Notes: a model not told the origin generated them from the letters alone. DNA of 61,450 nucleotides from Streptomyces phaeochromogenes (GCF_001418655.1 NZ_LIQZ01000054.1:1-61450); one strand, 5' to 3'. Shown: positions 11,941-21,114, counted from the stretch's first letter. Numbers and translations: made by a program.

Positions 11941-13187
11941 GACGTCTTTCGATTCTGCGCGACGATGGGGAGGTGGGTCATCCCGGCGATGAAGTACGAC
12001 CGCAGGTGCTGCGGTTCGCCGGCGAGGTCGATCGATCCGAACCGCTTGAGCAGTTCCTCGAAGAAGATGCGCAGGGTCAGCCGGGCCAGCGGTGCCCCGA
12101 TGCAGAAGTGGGGCCCGAACCCGAAGGCGACCTGGCGCTTCGCGCCGCTCCGCGTGATGTCGAACTCGTGCGGATCGGGGAACTGGGACTCGTCCCGGTT
12201 GGCCGACCCGATCCACGCGACGACCGCCCCGCGGGCCGGGATCGTGCCCCCGCCGATCCGAACGTCGTCCACCGCGTACCGCATGAAGTTGCACGCGGCG
12301 GATGACCAGCGCAGCCCTTCCTCGACCAGGTTCGGGACCAGCGACGGATCGGCCTGTGCCTTGGCGAACTGCTCGGGCTGCTCGATGAGGGCGTGCACCG
12401 TGCCGACGACGGTGTGCGGCGTCGTCACGTTGGCGCCCAGGAGAATGCTGTAGCCGTCGAGAGCGATCTCCTCGTCGGTCAGCGGCGCGTCTCCCACGCG
12501 GACGCTCATGAGGTGGTCGAGCAGGCTCCCGTCCTCACCTCCGGCCGCCCGCCGCCCTTTGACCCACTCGGTGACGTAGGTGACGAGCTCGTGGTGGGAG
12601 ATGGCCAGCGTGGCGGCCTCGCTCCCGTGCTGGAAGTGCGGGTCGGAGGGGGCCGTCACCATCGCGGTCAGCTGCACGAGTTCGTCCCAGTCCCGCTCCG
12701 GGATCCCCAGGATCGGGCCCGTGACGATCGCCGGGAGAAGCAGCGCCTGCTCGGCCAGGTCGAAGATATCGCCATCGCTCGCCGGTTCGAGGAAGCGCAC
12801 GATCGCCTGCCGGATCCGGTCCTCCCAGGACGCCACCGCCCGCGCGGTGAGCCTGGAGCCGATCGCCCTGCGGACCTGGGTGTGCCGCGGCGGATCGGTG
12901 GACGTCAGCAGCTTGCCCGCCGCGACGTCGTCCACACCGAGGTGGGTGACCACCGTGCCACGCTCCGAGGTGAACCCGCGATGGTCGCCGAGCACACGGC
13001 AGACGTCGTCGTAGCGAGTCACCGACCAGAACTCCCTGCCGTCCGGCAGGACTTGATGGTGCAGGGGCGCTTTCCTCCTCATCACGTCCCAGATCGCGTG
13101 CGGATCGCCCGAGGTGTAGAGATTCAGGTCGAACAGGTCAACTCGGCCGAGATCGATGTCGCTCCCGGTACCCGGTGTCAACCTCAC
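11937..13187 (-). CDS. Cytochrome P450, probably acting on a carrier-bound substrate
   Basis: A 416-residue bacterial P450 with the heme-ligand loop FGFGPHFCIGAPLA, the ExxR motif (EEGLR) and a PERF-like DPHEFD segment. The I-helix reads GANVTT, so the usual acidic residue of the acid-alcohol pair is Val, which may affect proton delivery. It starts at the GTG at 13185-13187, overlapping the stop of the carrier-protein gene as GTGA. Tight coupling to a stand-alone carrier protein is typical of P450s that hydroxylate an amino acid while it is tethered to a PCP, for example at the beta carbon. That substrate is inferred from context only. Confidence 0.93.
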   Translation of the reverse strand: MRLTPGTGSDIDLGRVDLFDLNLYTSGDPHAIWDVMRRKAPLHHQVLPDGREFWSVTRYDDVCRVLGDHRGFTSERGTVVTHLGVDDVAAGKLLTSTDPPRHTQVRRAIGSRLTARAVASWEDRIRQAIVRFLEPASDGDIFDLAEQALLLPAIVTGPILGIPERDWDELVQLTAMVTAPSDPHFQHGSEAATLAISHHELVTYVTEWVKGRRAAGGEDGSLLDHLMSVRVGDAPLTDEEIALDGYSILLGANVTTPHTVVGTVHALIEQPEQFAKAQADPSLVPNLVEEGLRWSSAACNFMRYAVDDVRIGGGTIPARGAVVAWIGSANRDESQFPDPHEFDITRSGAKRQVAFGFGPHFCIGAPLARLTLRIFFEELLKRFGSIDLAGEPQHLRSYFIAGMTHLPIVAQNRKTS

Positions 13188-13495
13188 GTCCGTGCCCTCC
13201 CCTGGGCGATCAACTCGGCGACCCGGGCTGGGGTCTGCGCCAAGTAGAAGTCGCGTACGGACAGCGCTACGCCGTAGTCCCGGGACACTCGGTCGATGAT
13301 CTTGATCCCGATAAGGGAATTTCCGCCGAGCGCGAAGAAGTCGTCATCTGCTTCGACCTCGCAACCGTCGAGGTATTCGCTCCACAGCGCCGAGATCTCA
13401 TGCACGAGTGACGCCCGCGCACTCGAAGGTGCGGCTTGTGGTTCTGACGCCTCATCCTGCCCATCTCGCCGGTGGACCCGTGGCCCCAATTCCAT
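13184..13495 (-). CDS. Free-standing peptidyl carrier protein
   Basis: A 103-residue protein with one carrier domain. The phosphopantetheine Ser lies in FFALGGNSLIG, close to the NRPS carrier consensus, and is preceded by an acidic DDDFF stretch. The ATG at 13493-13495 is chosen because GGAAAGG lies just upstream and the reading frame upstream of it has no carrier-like sequence. It is the first gene of the leftward operon (carrier, P450, thioesterase, PKS). No adenylation domain is in this operon, so the free A domain at 46316-47902 is the obvious loading partner, although that one also has its own adjacent carrier. Confidence 0.9.
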   Translation of the reverse strand: MELGPRVHRRDGQDEASEPQAAPSSARASLVHEISALWSEYLDGCEVEADDDFFALGGNSLIGIKIIDRVSRDYGVALSVRDFYLAQTPARVAELIAQGRART

Positions 13496-14022
13496 TGCCA
13501 GCCTTTCCTTCTCCGCCGAACGGGACGAGTGTCTCGTGATTCTCTTCTGCCCACATCGTGCCGGTGGTGGCCGGTGCTCGGAAGTGAAGTGTTCGTCGAC
13601 AAGCCGTGGCCGGCTACTGATGTCCACGATGCCGTCCCAGAATTGATCACCTGTCTCGGCACGTGCACCCGGGACCACCGCGACGCCAAGGTAAATAGCC
13701 GTGGAAACCCCGCGCAAGGGATAGCCGTGCGAACCACTTGCCGGGCACCGGTTGTCCCGCCGACAGGACAGTAGACGGCGATGACCGAGGAGGACATGCA
13801 CGGCCCGCTGAGCCTTCGCCGAAGATCGTAGATCGAAAATACGCAATGCGGATGGTGGATGACTGTTCTCTCTGGCTGCTACCCACAATGTGCGGCTAGC
13901 CTGCGACACTCCTGAACAATCTGAGGTCTCTCTCGGCCTCAGGAAAAGTCACTTGACGACCAGGAGGGAAGCTCAGCAGTTCCCGTCCGCGTCAAACCAA
14001 TCACGTACTGAAGGGGATTTCG
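13496..14022. other. Divergent intergenic promoter region
   Basis: This is 527 bp between the leftward carrier/P450/PKS operon and the rightward hydroxylase gene, so promoters for both must lie here. It contains one copy of the 18-bp TGTCC-N8-GGACA element at 13753-13770, about 258 bp from each start codon. No coding pattern is convincing on either strand. Confidence 0.7.
13753..13770. promoter_or_regulatory. 18-bp near-palindrome, copy A (putative operator)
   Basis: The sequence is TGTCC CGCCGACA GGACA. It has the same length, half-sites and spacer pattern as the copies at 19483, 49070 and 56092. It lies in the middle of the divergent region between the PKS operon and the hydroxylase gene. 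The regulator is unknown. Confidence 0.7.
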
Positions 14023-14859
14023 TTGCTTAAGTCGCAACGGCTTGCGGTGCTGCCCATCGACTCATACGATCTGGATTCCGAGTTGTCCGTCGTGGACCGC
14101 CACGAGTACGGGGGCGAGTATGACGCCCTCACCTTCGGGTCGTGGACGTGCCATGTGCTGGCCAACGGCAGCGGCGCCGAATCCGACATCGCCTTCCGCC
14201 CCCACAGTGGCCGTCTGACCCTCACCGAACTGGGCAGACAGTTGCCGGGCATCATGTCCCTGGTGACCGAGCACTTCTCCCTGGGCCGGTTGCAGTGGGT
14301 GCGCATCTTCAGCCTCCGTGACGGAATCATGGCCCCGCACGTGGACTTCCTCGAATTCTCCGAGCCAGGCACCAGGTTGCAGATTCCGTTGCGCACCTCT
14401 GAGGAATCCCTCCATTCCGAGAATGACATCGTCTATCACCTCCGTCGAGGTGAGGTGTGGAAGATACACACCACTGACCCTCATTCCGCATGCAGTTCCG
14501 CCAGCACTGCCCGGCTCTCCCTCTGCCTCGACTTCTCGGACGCCGAGGAGCCCGTTGCCATCCGCAACGACGTTCCCGCGACCGAGCCGATCCGCATCAT
14601 CGAACGGCCTGAAGCGACACCGGCGGAGCTCGAAGAACTCATTGGCTCCGGCCGGAAGTTGACCCCAGCGACCATGCGGTCGGACTTCCGTCAATTCGCC
14701 ACGCTCCATTTCGAGCGCAACGCGCATGCCGCCATGGTGTTCGACTGGTACGAAGAGGCCGCGCGGCGCACCGGGGACGTCGGCATGGTCGCGAAGGCCC
14801 AGGCCTTCCGCCGGTACTGCATCGAGAAGCGGACCGACGGCGAGGCGTTCGACTGGTGA
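14023..14859 (+). CDS. Fe(II)/2-oxoglutarate amino-acid hydroxylase, L-proline 3-hydroxylase type II-like
   Basis: This 278-residue protein resembles type II proline 3-hydroxylases along its whole length. Visible markers are the iron ligands HVD near residue 107 and a distal His in DPHSAC near 157, an Arg in STARLSLCLDF as the likely 2-oxoglutarate anchor, and the family segments NDIVYHLRRGEVW and EAFDW at the C-terminus. The family hydroxylates proline, pipecolate or related free amino acids before NRPS activation. Here it may hydroxylate a cyclic amino acid of the peptide, which is an inference. The start is TTG, supported by AAGGGG about 8 bases upstream. It is transcribed divergently from the PKS operon with an 18-bp element between them. 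Confidence 0.88.
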   Translation: MLKSQRLAVLPIDSYDLDSELSVVDRHEYGGEYDALTFGSWTCHVLANGSGAESDIAFRPHSGRLTLTELGRQLPGIMSLVTEHFSLGRLQWVRIFSLRDGIMAPHVDFLEFSEPGTRLQIPLRTSEESLHSENDIVYHLRRGEVWKIHTTDPHSACSSASTARLSLCLDFSDAEEPVAIRNDVPATEPIRIIERPEATPAELEELIGSGRKLTPATMRSDFRQFATLHFERNAHAAMVFDWYEEAARRTGDVGMVAKAQAFRRYCIEKRTDGEAFDW

Positions 14860-15799
14860 GGAACCGATGTCGGCGCCGGCGAGCAGTCCGATCGCGATCT
14901 GCTGCTCGACCCGCTGCCGCTTGGTGAAGCCCGGTTCGCGGAACCCGTCTGCGGTGTCTGTCTCGAGGGAGAGCGTCGAGACGCCGTGGCGCACCAGTAA
15001 AGCGAGACCGGGCCGGCCCTGACGTGCGCATGCGGCAGGCCGGCGCTCGCTTCGAGGCCCGGCTCACCGCAGGTGGGCGCGTGGCGGGGTGTTGGTGACA
15101 GGGTCGGCCTGGCATTCTTCCGCAGATTCACCCCATCTTTGCGTAGCCTGACCAACCACCAGCAGGGATCGTCCCTGGCTGTAAATGCGAAGCGACCCCG
15201 TCGTCCGCGGCAAGTGGGTGCCGCATCGGGGTCGGCCAGACCGCCGCCCCGGCTCGGGGGGGCATGTCCGCCGTCCGCAGCCATCGATGGCGAGATCTGC
15301 GATGCATTGGGGTGCCGTGGGGCACCTCGACAACCAACACCTGGAATGGACTCCGGGCCTTCCGCTGGATGCCGGTCGAGACCTTCGCCCCTGCGGAGGA
15401 GATTCCCGGCGCACACATCGAAGACCTGGTCCTCGCCACGCGCCACTGCGCGGGGAAGGTGATGGGTACACGGCCCAAGGTCCGCCGTGACGGCGCCGCG
15501 CGGGTGGACTTCGCGCTGGAGACGATCCGCTGGGACGCCGGTGCCACCCCGGCCTGCCGAGGCTGCTCAAAGGCCGTACCCGGAGGCCGGTGTTCACCGC
15601 TCCCCGTCGTCCAGGTGCCGGCAAACACTCGCGCCCCGGGACGTGTGCCCGAACTCCCACCTGAACCGGCTGTGGCACGGTCAGGCCCGGCGCACTCGAT
15701 GGGCACGCAGCCCTCGCCCGACTGAAGACTGCCGTCACTGAGGCCGTGGCGCGGCGTGATGTCGACGATCGAGCGGGCACCCATGACATCGCAGGCGCC

Positions 15800-15823
15800 G
15801 AGTGGCATCGCTTGGTGCCACTC
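15800..15823. terminator. Small perfect hairpin
   Basis: GAGTGGCA and TGCCACTC form an 8-bp stem around an 8-base loop, followed by a short T-rich run. It could be a terminator or an operator ahead of the ribbon-helix-helix gene. Confidence 0.4.
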
Positions 15824-15983
15824 AGCGCTATTTTGCGCAAATACACGCTCCCATAGAGCACATGGACAGGCATGGCACCACAATGACTCAGGCTCAACTC
15901 TTCACGTTTCCGCAGATCAGCGAAGCTTCTCTGACCCTCACCGACACACGGCGCCACTCAGGCTTGCAGGTGCGCCAATACGG

Positions 15984-15996
15984 TGCCATCATGGCA
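15984..15996. promoter_or_regulatory. Palindrome at the start of the ribbon-helix-helix gene (possible auto-operator)
   Basis: TGCCAT-C-ATGGCA is a perfect 6-bp palindrome with a one-base centre. It ends 2 bases before the start codon at 15999. Ribbon-helix-helix proteins of antitoxin type usually repress their own promoter through short palindromes, so self-control is plausible. The function is inferred. Confidence 0.45.
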
Positions 15997-15998
15997 TC

Positions 15999-16523
15999 AT
16001 GGACCTCACCCCGTATGTCGACAGCCTCCGCCGCGAACTCGCGGTGGCCGCCGAAGCCGGCGGCGACGAAGCCCGCGAGCTGGCGGAGAGGCTGACGGCT
16101 CCGCTGGAGTCGGCGACCCGGCTGATCATGCTCAACGTGCTCTCCGCCGCGGCGGACGAGATCACCCGTGAACTCGCCCCCGGTTCGGTCGACGTACGGC
16201 TGCGCGGGCTCGACCCCGACTTCCTGGTGGCGCTGCCGCCCACCGACGGCGGAGGCTCCGCGGAGCCGGCCGAGCCCGCCGAACCGCTCAGGGCCCTGGC
16301 CCCGGCCCCGGCCGACGGTGATGACAGCGGCACCGCCCGCGTCAACCTGCGTATGCCGGCCCACCTCAAGGCCCGTGCCGAGGAGGCCGCGACCCGCGAG
16401 GGCCTGTCGGTCAACGCGTGGCTGGTGCGCGCCGTGTCGGCCGCGGTCGACGGCGGCACCCGGCCGCGTACGACCGAGAGGACCCAGACCATCGGACAGA
16501 GCATCACGGGCTGGGTGCGCTAG
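15999..16523 (+). CDS. HicB-like ribbon-helix-helix DNA-binding protein
   Basis: This 174-residue protein has a helical N-terminal half (EARELAERL, IMLNVLSAAADEI) and a C-terminal ribbon-helix-helix domain at about 112-150 (ARVNLRMPAHLKARAEEAA, then GLSVNAWLVRAV), as in HicB/Arc-type antitoxins. The ATG at 15999 is used because upstream in-frame sequence is not protein-like. No HicA toxin gene is next to it. It is followed by a DUF4097 gene and a DrrA/DrrB exporter, an order I recall as common in Streptomyces outside biosynthetic clusters. It probably regulates that operon. Confidence 0.88.
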   Translation: MDLTPYVDSLRRELAVAAEAGGDEARELAERLTAPLESATRLIMLNVLSAAADEITRELAPGSVDVRLRGLDPDFLVALPPTDGGGSAEPAEPAEPLRALAPAPADGDDSGTARVNLRMPAHLKARAEEAATREGLSVNAWLVRAVSAAVDGGTRPRTTERTQTIGQSITGWVR

Positions 16524-16619
16524 CCCAACCCTCGCCTGCACCACTTCACCCGCACCACTTCACTCACACCACGTCCCACCAGCGGGGACGGCCCAAGGAC
16601 TCATGAGGACGGGACAGCC

Positions 16620-17462
16620 ATGCCTTCTTTCGACACTCCCGAACCGATTTCGGTCACGGCTTACGTGTACGCCGGTTCCATCCGGTTCACCGCGGGCGAC
16701 CGCCTCGACACCGTCGTCGAGGTACAGCCCCGCGACCCGAAGAAGGACCTGGACGTACGGACGGCCGAGCAGACCGAGGTCTCCTACGCGAGCGGCACCC
16801 TAACCGTCACCACACCCAAGGCCAACCTCATCGGGCGCGGCGGCACCGTCGACGTGACGGTCGAACTGCCCACGAGCTCGAACGTCGACATGACCGGCGC
16901 CGGAACAAGCGTGATCGGCGAGGGCCGGCTCGGTGACGTCCGCGTGAAGACCTCGGCGGGTGACGTCCGCCTCGACACCACCGGCCCGCTGCAACTCAAG
17001 GCGCCGCACGGCTCGACCACCGTCGACCGGGTCGAAGGCCTGGCCGAGATCACCAGCAGCACCGGCAACGTGCGCGTCGGCCTCGTCGACGGCCCCGCAG
17101 TCCTCAAGCACTCGCACGGCACCATGACCGTCGGCGCCGTGACCGGCGAGCTGCGGGTGAACGGCGCCAACGGCGCCATCGACATCGCGCGCGTCGAGGC
17201 GTCGGTCGTCGGCACCACGACCAACGGCCTCCTCCGTGTCGCCGAAGTCGCCCGCGGCAACATCCAGTTGGAGACCTCCAACGGTTCCATCGAGATCGGC
17301 ATCCGCGAGGGCACCGCCGCCTGGCTCGACGTCAGCACCAACCACGGACAGGTACGCAACACGCTCGCCACGTCCGAGGCCCCGGAGCAGACCGAGGAGA
17401 CCGTCAAGGTCCGCGCACGGACCAACTGGGGAAACATCGACATCTTCCGCGCCAAAGCCTGA
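16620..17462 (+). CDS. DUF4097 family beta-helix protein
   Basis: A 280-residue protein made of short repeating beta-strand units (SAGDVRLDT, STGNVRVGL, NGAIDIARV, SNGSIEIGI, NWGNIDIF), the pattern of DUF4097 adhesin-like repeats. There is no signal peptide or membrane segment, so it is likely cytoplasmic or membrane-associated through partners. Its function is unknown. It lies between the ribbon-helix-helix regulator (97 bp upstream) and the ABC transporter ATPase (75 bp downstream) in one transcription unit. Confidence 0.88.
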   Translation: MPSFDTPEPISVTAYVYAGSIRFTAGDRLDTVVEVQPRDPKKDLDVRTAEQTEVSYASGTLTVTTPKANLIGRGGTVDVTVELPTSSNVDMTGAGTSVIGEGRLGDVRVKTSAGDVRLDTTGPLQLKAPHGSTTVDRVEGLAEITSSTGNVRVGLVDGPAVLKHSHGTMTVGAVTGELRVNGANGAIDIARVEASVVGTTTNGLLRVAEVARGNIQLETSNGSIEIGIREGTAAWLDVSTNHGQVRNTLATSEAPEQTEETVKVRARTNWGNIDIFRAKA

Positions 17463-17537
17463 ACGCCCGCCGTCCCCCGCACCAGCCTCATCTCTTCCCG
17501 TCCCCCAGCCGCTTCAGCCTTCGAGAGGGAGGGCCCC

Positions 17538-18539
17538 ATGCCTTCGTCTGTCATGCCCACACCCAGGCAGGATGACGGTCACCCGTCGCCCGCCGCCATC
17601 TCCACCGTCGGCCTGCGCAAGTCGTTCGGCGACAAGACCGTCCTCGACGGCATCGATCTGCACATCCCGGTCGGCTCCGTCTTCGCCCTGCTCGGCCCGA
17701 ACGGCGCCGGCAAGACCACCGCCGTGAACATCCTCTCCACGCTCATCACCGCCAACGGCGGACAGGCCCAGGTCGCGGGCCACGACGTCACCACGTCACC
17801 GGACGGAGTGCGGGCCGCGATCGGTGTCACCGGCCAGTTCTCCGCGGTGGATGGCCTGATCACCGGCGAGGAGAACATGCTCCTCATGGCGGACCTGCAC
17901 CACCTGTCCAAGCAGGAGGGCCGACAGGTCACCGCCGAACTCCTGGAACGCTTCGACCTGGTGGAGGCGGCGAAGAAGCCCGCCTCCACCTACTCCGGGG
18001 GTATGAAACGCCGCCTGGACATCGCCATGACCCTGGTCGGCAACCCGCGGATCATCTTCCTCGACGAACCCACCACCGGCCTCGACCCACGCTCCCGCCA
18101 CAACATGTGGGGCATCATCCGGGAGTTGGTCACGGGCGGGGTGACGGTCTTCCTCACCACCCAGTACCTGGAAGAGGCCGACGAACTCGCCGACCGCATC
18201 GCGGTGTTGAACGACGGCAGGATCGCCGCCGAGGGCACCGCCGAGGAACTCAAGCGCCTGATCCCCGGCGGGCATGTGCGGCTGCGTTTCGACGACCCGG
18301 CCGCGTACCGGACGGCCGCCGACGCGCTACGTGAAGCCACCCGCGACGACGAGGCGCTGTCCCTGCAGCTCCCGAGCGACGGCAGCCAGCGCGAACTGCG
18401 CTCCATCCTCGACTGGCTCGACTCCGCCGGCATCGAGGCCGACGAACTCACCGTCCACACCCCCGACCTCGACGACGTCTTCTTCGCCCTCACCGACAGC
18501 ACCGACGTCCCCAACCAGCCCAAGGAGACCGCCCGATGA
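17538..18539 (+). CDS. ABC transporter ATP-binding protein, DrrA (drug resistance) type
   Basis: A 333-residue nucleotide-binding subunit with Walker A GPNGAGKTT, signature YSGGMKRRLDIA, Walker B IIFLDEPTTGLDP and the H-loop region LTTQYLEEADEL. The C-terminal extension (FDDPAAYRTA to LDDVFFALT) is typical of daunorubicin-resistance DrrA ATPases. GAGGGAGG precedes the ATG. Its stop overlaps the permease start as ATGA. The pair could export the cluster product, but the surrounding HicB-DUF4097 context makes a housekeeping export role equally possible. Confidence 0.94.
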   Translation: MPSSVMPTPRQDDGHPSPAAISTVGLRKSFGDKTVLDGIDLHIPVGSVFALLGPNGAGKTTAVNILSTLITANGGQAQVAGHDVTTSPDGVRAAIGVTGQFSAVDGLITGEENMLLMADLHHLSKQEGRQVTAELLERFDLVEAAKKPASTYSGGMKRRLDIAMTLVGNPRIIFLDEPTTGLDPRSRHNMWGIIRELVTGGVTVFLTTQYLEEADELADRIAVLNDGRIAAEGTAEELKRLIPGGHVRLRFDDPAAYRTAADALREATRDDEALSLQLPSDGSQRELRSILDWLDSAGIEADELTVHTPDLDDVFFALTDSTDVPNQPKETAR

Positions 18540-19327
18540 GCTCCCTCTCCCTCGCCGTGCGCGATTCGAGCACCATGCTGCGCCGCAACCTCCTGCACGC
18601 GCGCCGCTACCCCTCCCTCACCCTGAACCTGCTGCTCACCCCGATCATGCTGCTCCTGCTCTTCGTCTACATCTTCGGCGACGTGATGAGCGCGGGCATC
18701 GGCGGCGGCGGCGCCGACCGCTCCGACTACATCGCCTACATCGTCCCGGGCATCCTGATGATGACCATCGGCAGCACCGTGATCGGGGCCGCCGTGTCCG
18801 TCGCCACCGACATGTCCGAGGGCATCATCGCCCGCTTCCGCACCATGGCCATCTACCGCGGGTCCGTGTTCATCGGGCACGTCGTCGGCAGCGTGCTCCA
18901 GGTTCTCGCCAGCCTGGTCCTCGTCGGGGCGGTCGCGGTGGCGATCGGCTTCCGGTCCACGGACGCGACAGTCCTGGAGTGGCTGGCGGCGTTCGGGGTG
19001 CTCGCGCTGTTCTCCCTGGCGCTCACCTGGATCGCGGTCGGTATGGGCATGGCCAGTCCCAACGCCGAAGCCGCGAGCAACATGGCGATGCCGCTGATCC
19101 TTCTGCCGCTCATCTCCAGCGCCTTCATCCCCGCCGACACCATGCCGGGCTGGTTCCAGCCGATCGCCGAGTACCAGCCCTTCACCCCCGCCATCGAAAC
19201 CGTACGCGGCCTGTTGCTCGGCACTGAGATCGGCAACAACTGGTGGATCACCATCGCCTGGTGCCTGGGCATCACCGTCCTCGGCTACCGCTGGTCGAAG
19301 GCACAGTTCAACCGCGATCCGAAGTAG
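18536..19327 (+). CDS. ABC-2 type permease, DrrB type
   Basis: A 263-residue membrane protein with about six hydrophobic segments (for example LLLTPIMLLLLFVYIFGDV and MAMPLILLPLISSAFIPADT). It has the ABC-2 family end GYRWSKAQFNRDPK. It overlaps the ATPase gene by four bases, so the two are co-translated. A 39-bp piece of its 3' end recurs at 57607-57645 with 36 matches, see the pseudogene entry there. Confidence 0.93.
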   Translation: MSSLSLAVRDSSTMLRRNLLHARRYPSLTLNLLLTPIMLLLLFVYIFGDVMSAGIGGGGADRSDYIAYIVPGILMMTIGSTVIGAAVSVATDMSEGIIARFRTMAIYRGSVFIGHVVGSVLQVLASLVLVGAVAVAIGFRSTDATVLEWLAAFGVLALFSLALTWIAVGMGMASPNAEAASNMAMPLILLPLISSAFIPADTMPGWFQPIAEYQPFTPAIETVRGLLLGTEIGNNWWITIAWCLGITVLGYRWSKAQFNRDPK

Positions 19328-20039
19328 GCGACATAGGCGGGGGCACCTCCCGCACCCCGTCCCGCCCCGGGGCGTCGTACTCCGACACCGCGTCGGCGTA
19401 CGGCGCCCCGTCCGCGTTCTCGTCACGGACGCCAACGGGGCGGCGTACCCAACGCGCCAATCGTTTGATGTGCACCGGTGGCTGTCCCGTCAGCGGGACA
19501 GCCACCTTTCATCGGCAACGTCTACGCACCGCGAGCGCCAAGTGGGTTACGAGATCGGTAGCCTCACAAAACAGATGGATGACAGGTTTCACCTTACCGA
19601 TGCTCTGGTCTACATCTGTCATCACATTTGCCGTCTACTTCGCCGACAAGTGACATTGCCCTGTGGAGATCGACAGGGATATGGACCCAACAGGGGTCGA
19701 TTCCGAGCTCGGTCTCTTGACTGAAGGCCTTTATCCTTCTCCCGAGGCGGACTTGGATATGCCAGGGGCGGGCTCACGATTGACACTCCCCTGCCCCGCG
19801 GGCAGAGTATTGAACTGCTGAGGAACCGCGGGAAGGCCCGGGCGTGCTGCTGCGGTTGGCCACTGGAACCGCGCTATAGGGAGCAGAGCCGTGTCGCGGG
19901 CGCCGCGTCGACACCCTGGTTCGGCTACCCCTGCGTGTCCGGGGCCGAACTCCAGGAGCTGGCAGACGGTAAGCCGTGGCGGCTCCATTAACTCATTCCA
20001 CACGGCAATCACCTGGCAGACCTGAGAAGGAGCCGACGC
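19328..20039. other. Intergenic region with operator copy D and an AT-richer promoter zone
   Basis: This is 712 bp without a convincing gene. It holds the perfect hairpin and 18-bp element at 19477-19506, then an unusually AT-rich stretch (about 19550-19740) compared with the rest of the window. TTGACA occurs at 19780-19785, but no good -10 box follows at 17-18 bases. The region must contain the promoter of the PhyH-family gene at 20040, which has GAGAAGGAG just upstream of its ATG. Confidence 0.55.
19477..19506. promoter_or_regulatory. 18-bp element copy D inside a 13-bp perfect inverted repeat
   Basis: The core 19483-19500 is TGTCC CGTCAGCG GGACA, matching copies A, B and C. Here the symmetry extends to 13-bp arms (19477-19489 and 19494-19506) around a TCAG loop, followed by CTTTC. 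The same sequence could therefore act as a terminator for the DrrAB operon, as an operator for the PhyH gene, or as both. Confidence 0.65.
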
Positions 20040-20966
20040 ATGAACAAATTTGGCGACGGGATTCTGGAGAAGGCTGCGGCGGAATACGCCGAGCAAGGCT
20101 TCTCCATCATCCGCAACGTCGTGCCAGCAGATCTCTTGGACGAGGCGCGCGCCCACGTCGACTGGCTCACCCGCAAGTATCCGGATCTGCGTCCCGAGCA
20201 CTTCCACCACCCTCTGATCCGCAATGACGCCTTCTGGGCACGTCTGGTCTCGGATTCCCGCCTGGTGGACATCGCGGAATTCTTCCTCGGCCCGGATGTT
20301 GCATGCTTCACCGCCCACTACATCTGCAAGCCCCCGTACGACGGACAGCCCGTTCTGTGGCACCAGGACGGCGCGTACTGGACGCTGAGTCCGATGGAGG
20401 CGCTGACGGTGTGGCTGGCCGTCGACGAGAGCACCACGGAGAACGGCTGTCTGCGGATGATCCCCGGTAGTCACGAACTGCCGCTGCACAAACCATCGGT
20501 CCGCACGGACGAGCCCAACATGCTGTTCTCCGCCTCCGACGAGACCCTGGTACGGGAGTGGGCGGAGAAGCGCGGAATCGTGGAGATCGAACTACAGCCG
20601 GGCGACGTCTCGATCCACCATCCACATCTGCTGCACTGCTCGGAGGCGAACACCTCCGCCAAGCGACGGTGTGGTCTCGACATCGGCTACATCTCCACCA
20701 CCACGCGAATCCACAGTGAAGGGATCTACCTCGACCCGCTGCTCGTACGCGGAACCGACACCAACAGCCTCAACAGCTACCGCCCGTTCCCCACTTACCA
20801 GGACGGCGAGACGGTTCCCTTCGCCGGGCAGGACAAGTGGAGCGAAAAAGTGGCCAAGCTCAACGAGGCGCTGCCGTCGAGTTCACGTGAGCTTCCCGAC
20901 GAGAGCCCGATCGAGACGACTCGGCACATGATCAACCGTCTGCGCGAGGGCACCGCAAAGCGCTGA
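20040..20966 (+). CDS. Phytanoyl-CoA dioxygenase (PhyH) family Fe(II)/2-oxoglutarate hydroxylase
   Basis: A 308-residue protein with the iron-binding HxD in LWHQDGAYW, a distal His in HPHLLHCSEAN and an Arg pair (KRRCGLDIGY) for 2-oxoglutarate. The central MIPGSHELPL segment is also typical of PhyH enzymes. Members in natural-product clusters hydroxylate or halogenate carrier-bound or free intermediates. HxD rather than HxA/G favours hydroxylation here. GAGAAGGAG lies 8 bases before the ATG. It stands alone, with an 18-bp element about 540 bp upstream and two hairpins downstream. The substrate is not predictable from sequence. Confidence 0.9.
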   Translation: MNKFGDGILEKAAAEYAEQGFSIIRNVVPADLLDEARAHVDWLTRKYPDLRPEHFHHPLIRNDAFWARLVSDSRLVDIAEFFLGPDVACFTAHYICKPPYDGQPVLWHQDGAYWTLSPMEALTVWLAVDESTTENGCLRMIPGSHELPLHKPSVRTDEPNMLFSASDETLVREWAEKRGIVEIELQPGDVSIHHPHLLHCSEANTSAKRRCGLDIGYISTTTRIHSEGIYLDPLLVRGTDTNSLNSYRPFPTYQDGETVPFAGQDKWSEKVAKLNEALPSSSRELPDESPIETTRHMINRLREGTAKR

Positions 20967-20977
20967 TCGCACCCTCA

Positions 20978-21021
20978 CCGGCCGACAGCGCGCCGTTCAT
21001 GTGCGGCGCACTGTCGGCCGG
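20978..21021. terminator. Strong hairpin terminator after the PhyH gene
   Basis: 18-base arms (20978-20995 and 21004-21021) pair with a single mismatch or G-U around an 8-base loop, starting 12 bp after the PhyH stop. Confidence 0.7.
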
Positions 21022-21114
21022 CCGTCGGCGTGCCGGCGCGGTGGTCGGCCGGAGGACGAACGCCGGTCCCGCCGCACTCCATCCTCGACCGCCTGCCGGC
21101 GAACCTTGGCGCAG

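Larger units (their letters stand above)
14860..15998. other. Gene-poor 1.1-kb stretch, possible decayed DNA
   Basis: No open frame here shows codon use or motifs like its neighbours. Several frames on both strands are open for 100-250 codons but have no recognisable protein pattern, as expected for chance frames in GC-rich DNA. The last 200 bases (15820-15998) are more AT-rich and must hold the promoter of the next gene. An inverted repeat lies at 15800-15823. The stretch may be a remnant of genes lost between the biosynthetic gene and the transporter operon. Confidence 0.5.

Noticed and set aside
15128..15883. 250-codon minus-strand frame in the gap after the hydroxylase
   Set aside because: No domain pattern, poor third-position GC bias and a composition like random GC-rich sequence.
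19477..19506. Simple intrinsic terminator only
   Set aside because: Its core matches the three other 18-bp elements base for base in the half-sites, so a purely terminator role is not enough, although it may do both.
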